Source of the DNA: Clostridia bacterium UC5.1-2E3
GTDB taxonomy: Bacteria; Bacillota; Clostridia; Lachnospirales; Lachnospiraceae
DNA length: 64,000 nucleotides
Assembly (NCBI GenBank): GCA_001304875.1
Contig: BBZO01000004.1
Span: 62,001 to 126,000 of the forward strand
Direction of reading: 5' to 3'
In this document: positions 58,017 through 64,000 of the stretch, in pieces
Numbering within the stretch: the stretch's first letter is position 1
Layout of the letters: each line of letters begins with the position of its first letter
Made by a program: the position numbers and the translations under genes
The notes under the pieces: model-generated
What the model saw: the letters and a program-made list of their open reading frames with translations, nothing else
Told to the model about the DNA's origin: nothing
Databases searched by the model: none

Positions 58017-58745
58017 ATGAGCGAAGTGAGATACCTGGTATCGGGCGACAGCTCCGTGTGCGTGGAGTTCGGAAATGAAATCAGCCCCGATATCAACCGG
58101 AAAATAAGGGCATTTAAGATCGCCGTGGAGAAGAGCGGCATCCCGGGAATCGTGGAGACGGTTCCCACCTACCGCTCTCTGCTGGTGCACTATAAACCGG
58201 AAGTGATAGGCTATAAAGCTATCACGGAGAAATTTAAAAGTCTGATGGGAACGCTGGACAATATCGAGATTCCGCCGCCCACGGTCATCGAGATCCCCGT
58301 GCTGTACGGCGGGGAGATGGGGCCCGACATCGAAAATGTGGCGTCCCACAACGGAAAGACCGTGGAGGAGGTCATAAAGATCCACACCTCCCAGGAGTAT
58401 CTGATCTACATGATCGGCTTCATCGCAGGCTTCCCGTACCTGGGAGGCATGAGCAAGGAGATCGCCACCCCGCGCCTCAAGGAGCCCAGGGTGAAGATCG
58501 ACGGCGGCTCCGTGGGAATCGCTGGCGAGCAGACCGGCATCTATCCGCTGGATTCCCCGGGAGGCTGGCAGCTCATCGGCCGCACGCCGCTGAAGCTCTA
58601 CGACGCGGAGCGGGAGAAACCGGTGCTTCTGGAGGCCGGACAGTATATTAAATTCAGATCCATCAGCCAGAAGGAGTTTGACGAGACGGCAAAGGCCGTG
58701 GAGGACGGCTCCTACAAATACGTGACGTACGACAAGGAGGTGTAG
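58017..58745 (+). CDS. pxpB: 5-oxoprolinase subunit B (KipI family)
   Basis: 242 residues; typical SVCVEFGNEISPDINRKI, IGFIAGFPYLGGM and IAGEQTGIYPLDSPGGWQLIG. It forms the PxpBC ATP-dependent core. The gene lies 17 bases after the NRAMP-like gene and 2 before pxpC. In Bacillus the homologue KipI also inhibits sporulation kinase KinA. Confidence 0.95.
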   Translation: MSEVRYLVSGDSSVCVEFGNEISPDINRKIRAFKIAVEKSGIPGIVETVPTYRSLLVHYKPEVIGYKAITEKFKSLMGTLDNIEIPPPTVIEIPVLYGGEMGPDIENVASHNGKTVEEVIKIHTSQEYLIYMIGFIAGFPYLGGMSKEIATPRLKEPRVKIDGGSVGIAGEQTGIYPLDSPGGWQLIGRTPLKLYDAEREKPVLLEAGQYIKFRSISQKEFDETAKAVEDGSYKYVTYDKEV

Positions 58746-58747
58746 GC

Positions 58748-59844
58748 ATGGGCATTAAATTTTTAAACGGGGGATTCCTCACGACGGTGCAGGACATGGG
58801 CCGCACCGGCTACCAGGAGTCCGGCATGTCTGTGTCCGGCGTCATGGACCAGCGCTCCGCGGCTCTCGCCAATCTCCTGGTTGGAAATGACATAAACGAG
58901 GGCGTCCTGGAGGTGACGCTCATGGGACCGATGATGGAGGTGACAGAGGATAACGTCATCGCCGTGACCGGAGGAAACCTGGGGGCAAAAGTAAACGGGA
59001 AGGATCTTCCCATGTACCAGGCCGTGCAGGTGAAGAAGGGGGATTCCATCTCCTTCGCCGGCATGTTCAGCGGAAGCCGCGCCTACGTGGCCTTCGCCGG
59101 AGGTCTGGACGTTCCCGTGGTGATGGGGAGTAAATCGACCAACTTAAAGCTCAAGGTGGGCGGCTTCCAGGGAAGAAAGCTGGGAGCGGGCGACGAGATC
59201 GGATTTTCAGCCCCCAGACCCGTACTTAAGAATATGCATCTGAGAAAGATCACGCCCGAGGACTTCACTGCCACGGAGCAGACGCTCCGCGTGGTTCTGG
59301 GACCGCAGGACGACTGCTTTACTGAGAAGGGAATCGAGACATTTTTAAATTCCACCTATGCGTTTACCAATGAGAGCGACCGCATGGGCTGCCGCTGCGA
59401 GGGCGAGGTCATCGAGCACAAAAACGGCGGCGATATCATCACCGACGGCATCGCCTTCGGCGCGATCCAGGTTCCCTCCCACGGCCGTCCCATCATCATG
59501 ATGCCGATCACCAGACTACCGGCGGCTACACCAAGATTGCCGCCGTGATCACGGTGGACCTGCCGAAGGTGGCCCAGTCGAGACCGGGCTACAAGGTGAA
59601 ATTCCAGAAAGTTTCCGTCGAGGAGGCGCAGGAGCTCTATGTGGCCCAGTTAAAGGAGTATGAAGCGCTCAGAGAGAAATTCGAGAAGGAGCCGGAGCCC
59701 TGCAGCGAGAGGGATGCGGTGATCCAGGCCGCGGTGGCAAAAGAGGCCGCGAAATACTGGAGCCCGGCGGGCAAATACAGAGTCGTCATCGACGGCCAGG
59801 AATTTGAAGTGGAGCTCATGGAGGAGACCGAGGGGCTCCGGTAG
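58748..59844 (+). CDS. pxpC: 5-oxoprolinase subunit C (biotin-dependent carboxylase-like, KipA)
   Basis: The restored protein is ~365 residues. FLNGGFLTTVQDMGRTGYQE, GSRAYVAFAGGLDVPVVMGS, ESDRMGCRCEG and the family end motif MADHQTTGGYTKIA are present. One G is missing from GGC near 59510 (MMADHQ). A C-terminal tail of ~85 residues (YKVKFQKVSVEEAQELYVAQ onward) follows as in relatives. Confidence 0.93.
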
Positions 59845-59865
59845 CGCAGACAGGAGAGAGACGAT

Positions 59866-60677
59866 ATGAAAGATTACAGTCAGACATCTCCGCAGGAGAT
59901 ATGGAAGCTCATACGCTCCGGCGAGATCGATTATCCCACAGCCGGCATGTGCGCCGCTACGCCCAGGCAAATCTGGTGATCCTTCCGAAGCAGTACGCCG
60001 AGGATTTCAAGGAGTTTGCCAGAAAGAACCCCAAGCCCTGCCCCATCCTGGAGGTGGTGGAGGGAATGCCCGATATTCACGACATGGGCGAGGGCTCCAG
60101 CATCGTCACGGACATTCCGAAATATTTTATCTACAGAGACGGCGTGAAGACCGAGGAGGTCACCGACGTGTCGGAATACTGGAAGGAGGACTCGGTGGCC
60201 TTTCTGATCGGCTGCAGCTTCTCCTTCGAGGAGGCTCTGATGCGCGCCGGCATCGAGGTGCGCCACATTGCCATGGGCTGCAATGTGCCCATGTATAAGA
60301 CAAACATCCAGTGCGAGAGCGCCGGCGTGTTTGAAGGCCCCATGGTGGTCAGCATGCGCCCCATGACGCCGGAGAATGCGGGGAAGGCGAAGGAGATCAC
60401 CGACCGCTACCCCAACGTGCACGGCGGACCGGTGCAGATCGGCGATCCGGCGGCTATCGGCATTAAGGACATCGACCGGCCGGACTACGGCGACGCCGTG
60501 GAGATCCGCGAAGGCGAGATCCCGGTGTTCTGGGCCTGCGGCGTGACGCCCCAGGCGGCCATCGAGAACGCGAAGCTTCCGCTGGTCATCACCCACGCGC
60601 CGGGGCACATGTATATCACTAATGTGCTCAACACGGAGCTCAATGATTATCTGGAGGCGAAGAAGGCGGAAAAATAG
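59866..60677 (+). CDS. Putative hydro-lyase of the DUF1445/YcsI family
   Basis: The restored protein is ~270 residues. The YcsI family often accompanies pxpABC and resembles D-glutamate cyclases. It contains DYPTAGMCAGYAQANLVILP, FLIGCSFSFEEALMRAGI, NVPMYKTNI and HGGPVQIGDPAAIGI and ends ITHAPGHMYITNVLN. It may open or isomerise an oxoproline-type ring. One G is missing near 59956 (MCAGYAQAN). GGAGAG precedes the ATG. It is last in the pxp operon. Confidence 0.87.
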
Positions 60678-60686
60678 GCCAGGCAC

Positions 60687-60716
60687 GAAAAAGTCCCGTT
60701 TTACGGGGCTTTTTCG
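60687..60716 (+). terminator. Terminator of the pxp operon
   Basis: AAAAAGTCCCG paired with CGGGGCTTTTT around a TTTTA loop, ten bases after the last stop. Confidence 0.85.
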
Positions 60717-60739
60717 GCCGTTTTTTAGTAAAAAAGAGG

Positions 60740-60768
60740 TTGACACGCCCGGAGGGATATAATATAAT
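60740..60768 (+). promoter_or_regulatory. Promoter of rplM-rpsI
   Basis: TTGACA (60740-60745) and TATAAT (60763-60768) are 17 bases apart, a perfect housekeeping promoter. A ~100-base leader follows, in the place where L13 autoregulatory leaders occur in Firmicutes, with candidate pairings around GAAATGCC/CCCCGGAACAGACATTT; not proven. Confidence 0.85.
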
Positions 60769-60874
60769 GTATAACTGTGACATTGAGAAGAAATGCCTGG
60801 ACCTTTAGCCCCGGAACAGACATTTTTGAATCATCCATATATTTTTATTATCGAATATGACAGGAGGTCAACCA

Positions 60875-61309
60875 ATGAAAAGTTTTATGGCTAGTCCGGC
60901 AACAATCGAGAGAAAATGGTATGTAGTTGACGCTACAGGATATACATTAGGACGTCTGGCATCTGAGGTGGCGAAGGTTTTAAGAGGTAAGAACAAGCCG
61001 ATCTTCACCCCCCACATGGACTGCGGCGACTACGTGATCGTAGTGAACGCCAGCCAGATCAAGGTAACCGGCAAGAAGATGGATCAGAAGATCTACTACA
61101 GACATTCCGATTACGTAGGCGGCATGAAGGAGACCACATTAAGAGAGATGATGGCCAAGAAGCCGGAGAAGGTAATCGAGTTAGCAGTGAAGGGTATGCT
61201 TCCGAAGGGACCTTTGGGAAGAAGCATGATCGACAAACTTCATGTATACGCAGGTCCGGAGCACGAGCAGGCCGCTCAGAAGCCGGAAGTTTTAGAGATC
61301 AAATTTTAA
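60875..61309 (+). CDS. rplM: 50S ribosomal protein L13
   Basis: 144 residues; [40 protein letters not shown] and [18 protein letters not shown]. The ATG at 60875 follows ACAGGAGG. Confidence 0.98.
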   Translation: MKSFMASPATIERKWYVVDATGYTLGRLASEVAKVLRGKNKPIFTPHMDCGDYVIVVNASQIKVTGKKMDQKIYYRHSDYVGGMKETTLREMMAKKPEKVIELAVKGMLPKGPLGRSMIDKLHVYAGPEHEQAAQKPEVLEIKF

Positions 61310-61336
61310 TCGAAGGTTCGGAAGGAGGAAACAGTA

Positions 61337-61729
61337 ATGGCTAGCGCAAAATTTTACGGAACAGGCAGAAGAAAAAAATCCATCGCCAGAGTATATTTAG
61401 TACCGGGAACCGGTAAGATCACCATCAACAAGAGAGATATCGACAACTATTTCGGTCTTGAGACCTTAAAGGTTGTTGTTCGTCAGCCGTTGGCAGCGAC
61501 CGAGACCGCTGACAAGTTCGATGTAATCGTAACCGTTCGCGGCGGCGGTTTCACCGGACAGGCAGGCGCCATCAGACATGGCCTTTCCAGAGCTTTACTT
61601 CAGGCAGATGCAGACTACAGACCGGTTCTCAAGAAAGCTGGTTACTTAACACGTGACCCGCGTATGAAAGAGAGAAAGAAATACGGTCTCAAGGCAGCGA
61701 GAAGAGCTCCGCAGTTCAGCAAGAGATAA
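61337..61729 (+). CDS. rpsI: 30S ribosomal protein S9
   Basis: 130 residues; [38 protein letters not shown] and the RNA-contact tail ending RAPQFSKR. It is cotranscribed with rplM. Confidence 0.98.
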   Translation: MASAKFYGTGRRKKSIARVYLVPGTGKITINKRDIDNYFGLETLKVVVRQPLAATETADKFDVIVTVRGGGFTGQAGAIRHGLSRALLQADADYRPVLKKAGYLTRDPRMKERKKYGLKAARRAPQFSKR

Positions 61730-61751
61730 TAAGATTCATACGATGTTTAAG

Positions 61752-61784
61752 ACCCCGGAAGGCAGAGGCTTTCCGGGGTTTTCT
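61752..61784 (+). terminator. Terminator after rplM-rpsI
   Basis: Stem ACCCCGGAA/TTCCGGGGT followed by T-rich bases. The remaining bases to 62011 are AT-rich and hold no gene I recognise. Confidence 0.85.
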
Positions 61785-62011
61785 GTTAAAATAGCAAAAG
61801 GGATTTTGAAAGTTCCTGGAAGAAGTGTTAGCTTGTTAAAAGAGACAGATAATGGAGATGGAGGAGTGGAAAGATTTGTGTGTATGTCGTGGGAGATGCT
61901 TTGCATTGAAAAAAGCATGTGATTTTGCTAAAATCAATAATAGGAATATTTGCGTAGAACTTTAATATTTATTCAGCATTGAGTTAATGACCCAAAGGGC
62001 TAGTGAATTAA

Positions 62012-63402
62012 ATGGAAAATATCGGAATCGAAACAGAACAAATAGAATATAAAAAACAACTGGTGAGCTAAAAGAAGCAATTACATCCATTGCTGCCATT
62101 TTAAATAAACATGGTTCTGGAGAACTGTATTTTGGTGTTAGAAATAATGGAGATGTTTTAGGACAAGAAATTAATGATGAAACTTTGCGTAAAGTAAGTC
62201 AGGCAATAAAGAATCATATTATACCATCTATTTTTCCAGAGATTACAGTTAAGACATTTAAAGGCGGAAAGAAAACGGTATATGTAAAGTTCTCCGGAGA
62301 TCAACAACCGTATCTTGCTTATAACGTCGCCCGTATCAGACAAGCTGATGAGGACCTTGTTATGTCGCAGGAGATGTATTCGGAGATGTTATTAGCCAGG
62401 GGTGGAGAGAAATACAGCTGGGAGAACCAGCCATCTGAGTATACGATACAAGATATTGATATGGCAGCTTTTAAGTCGTATCTGATGAAAGCGAAAGCTG
62501 TTGGCAGAATTGAATTAGATTCTGATGATCCGTCTGTAGTTTTGGAGAAGCTGGATCTTTTTGCCAAAGATGGTATACATTTGTTAAACGCAGGTGCTGC
62601 TTTATTTTGTCTCTGTAAGACAAATGACGTACAGATGGCAAAATTTGCTACAAATGTAAAAGCAACTTTTACGGATATTCGCCGTGAGGATAAAGGATCT
62701 ATCATAGGGTTAAGCAAGGTGTGCGAGCAGTATATTATTGACGCAATGGACTGGAAAGCGGACATTATAGGTCTTGAGCGGGTAGAAACACCGGAAATAC
62801 CTGTAGAAGCTATCAGAGAAGCGGTCATTAACTCGTATGGACATAGAATGTATAATAACAATCAGTGTAATGAGATTGATGTTTTTAAAGACAGGATTGA
62901 GATTCATACAACGGGCGGTTTTCCTAAAGGCCATACACCGGAGGAATTTCTGGATGGAAGTAAGAAAGCAATTCGAAGAAACAAACTGATTACAGGAGTC
63001 CTTTACTATTCTAAAGATATGGAGACGTTTGCTACCGGTTTAAAACGTATTAAGGATCTATGCGATGAGACTGGATGCAAGGTAGAGTTTAGAACCGAAA
63101 AAGATGACTTTGTGGTCGTGTTTTACAGAAATCTTAGGGAAACATGGAAAGCTGAACAGAATAATAAAGATGCAGAAATCCTAAAACATCAAAATGATGT
63201 TTTGGATGATGTTTTAAAAGATGTTTTAGAAAATCAGATCATTCAACTTTTGATCGAGAATAATAGGTACAATCAAAAGCAAATAGCTATAAAAACAGGC
63301 CGATCCATAGCATCTATACAGCGGGCAATGAAGAGACTTTCTGAACAGGGAAAGATTGTTCGTGAGGGGGGAAAACGCTTCGGACATTGGGATGTGAAGT
63401 AG
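62012..63402 (+). CDS. AlbA_2 (Schlafen-type) domain protein with winged-helix tail
   Basis: The restored protein is ~463 residues. The N-terminal AlbA_2 region has TEQIEYKKTTGELKEAITSI, AILNKHGSGELYFGVRNNG and GDQQPYLAYNVARIRQAD. The middle carries VPVEAIREAVINSYGHRMY-like and RIEIHTTGGFPKGHTPEEF (GHKL ATPase-like C-terminal domain). The end has an HTH: NRYNQKQIAIKTGRSIASIQ. One A is missing near 62049 (EYKKTTG). The gene is much more AT-rich than its neighbours and lies at an operon end, fitting recent gain. Such proteins regulate transcription or act in defence; the role here is unknown. Confidence 0.75.
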
Positions 63403-63430
63403 CATTATGGTAATAAAGAGAGCCGTGTAA

Positions 63431-63463
63431 GCCCCCGGAGGGTAGAACCTTTCCGGGGGTTTG
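63431..63463 (+). terminator. Terminator after the AlbA_2 gene
   Basis: CCCCCGGA ... TCCGGGGG hairpin followed by TTTGGTTT. The rest of 63403-63701 has no gene. Confidence 0.8.
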
Positions 63464-63631
63464 GTTTGTATACCATGGGCGTGCTCTAACGGGGGAAAGT
63501 TCTGAACAGGCCCGGATAGTGGTAAACATATAGCTGAATAGCAGGACTGTCCATCGTGAGGGTGGCAGAGGTGTTTCCCATATCCTTGAAGAAATATATA
63601 AAAAGCATTTCTGGAAATTCCATATAGGTAT

Positions 63632-63660
63632 TAGACATATCTGACACCCGGAATTATAAT
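63632..63660 (+). promoter_or_regulatory. Promoter of the flavodoxin lipoprotein
   Basis: TAGACA (63632-63637) and TATAAT (63655-63660) are 17 bases apart. Confidence 0.6.
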
Positions 63661-63701
63661 ATGGCTATATTGAACAGGCATATTTAAAAGGAGGGTTCAG
63701 A

Positions 63702-64000
63702 ATGAAACGGATATTTTCACTGATACTTGTATGCATGATGACGTTCAGCCTGGCCGGATGCTCTGCGGGAGATAGCAGGGCGGCGGAAAGCAGTGCAGCC
63801 ATGGAAAGCGGTGTTGGCCGGGAAAACGGTGCGGTCTCAGAAAGCAGCGCAGCCGCAGAAAACGACACGGTTGCAGAAAATAGCCTGGCTGCGGAAACTT
63901 CGGAGCTCCCGGCAGGCGAGGCGTCCGCAGACACTCTGATCATCTACTTCTCCTGCACCGGCAACACAAAAGCCGCGGCCGAGGAGATCCAGAGGCAGAC
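63702..64000 (+). CDS. Flavodoxin-domain lipoprotein, N-terminal part
   Basis: The window ends inside it. The signal peptide MKRIFSLILVCMMTFSLAGC ends in a lipobox (LAGC), a Ser/Ala/Glu-rich spacer with repeated AAE-type words (residues ~25-70) follows, then LIIYFSCTGNTKAAAEEIQR, the FMN phosphate loop of flavodoxins. AGGAGG precedes the ATG. It is an envelope-anchored FMN electron-transfer protein; the partner is unknown. Confidence 0.85.
   Translation, partial: MKRIFSLILVCMMTFSLAGCSAGDSRAAESSAAMESGVGRENGAVSESSAAAENDTVAENSLAAETSELPAGEASADTLIIYFSCTGNTKAAAEEIQRQ

Noticed and set aside
60758-60763. An upstream TATAAT as the -10 of rplM
   Set aside because: Spacing to TTGACA would be only 12; the next TATAAT gives 17.
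61736-61918. Small - strand frame after rpsI
   Set aside because: It overlaps the terminator and has no ribosome binding site or recognisable sequence.

Overview
The window looks like chromosomal DNA of a Clostridium cluster XIVa / Lachnospiraceae-type Firmicute. The main reasons are the S10-spc-alpha ribosomal order (rpsJ to rplQ) with secY-adk-map-KOW-infA-rpmJ inside it, zinc-type S14, long L17, type III glutamine synthetase, GTG/TTG starts with strong AGGAGG ribosome binding sites, and several secreted choline-binding-like repeat proteins. The species cannot be named from sequence alone.

Layout. 1-12.4 kb: central metabolism and housekeeping on the + strand (fba end, glnN, pyrC, HAD phosphatase, HIT protein, malQ), a - strand pair (phosphoesterase and a ParB-like/BMP fusion), an ABC-F ATPase and a dicarboxylate symporter. 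12.4-17.4 kb: accessory segment with a toxin-antitoxin pair, a cluster of zinc-ribbon membrane proteins (one with WG repeats) and three copies of a large palindromic element. 17.4-28.4 kb: exonuclease III, Uup-like ABC-F, a GH13 protein that has lost its catalytic residues, acyltransferase, lipase-like hydrolase, rRNA-methyltransferase-like protein, a cell-wall-binding protein, and a Sel1-repeat/membrane-protein pair. 28.5-45.1 kb: the ribosomal superoperon through rpoA-rplQ. 45.2-47.6 kb: two tandem paralogous secreted repeat proteins. 47.7-51.6 kb: a fourth palindromic element, then ecfA1-ecfA2-ecfT-truA. 51.6-60.7 kb: a cassette lying between truA and rplM-rpsI, which are often neighbours in Firmicutes: a sodium/solute symporter, an NtrB/NtrC-like two-component pair, and a 5-oxoprolinase operon (pxpA, NRAMP-like gene, pxpB, pxpC, ycsI-like gene) behind a clear sigma-54 promoter. 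60.7-64 kb: rplM-rpsI with their own promoter, an AT-rich AlbA_2-type regulator and the start of a flavodoxin lipoprotein.

How it fits together. The two-component pair probably senses a nitrogen or amino-acid signal and turns on conversion of 5-oxoproline to glutamate through the sigma-54 promoter; three tandem dyads about 150-210 bp upstream are the likely activator sites. The most novel structural signal is the four-copy palindromic element: its stems differ in sequence between copies but keep pairing, and two copies carry an extra branched domain.

Quality warning. At least 24 genes, including essential rplB, rplC, rpsH, rpsK and rpsN, are interrupted by single-base indels, almost all deletions and about half of them a G missing from GGC. 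These look like sequencing errors. I annotate such genes as intact, spanning the breaks, and state the break positions.
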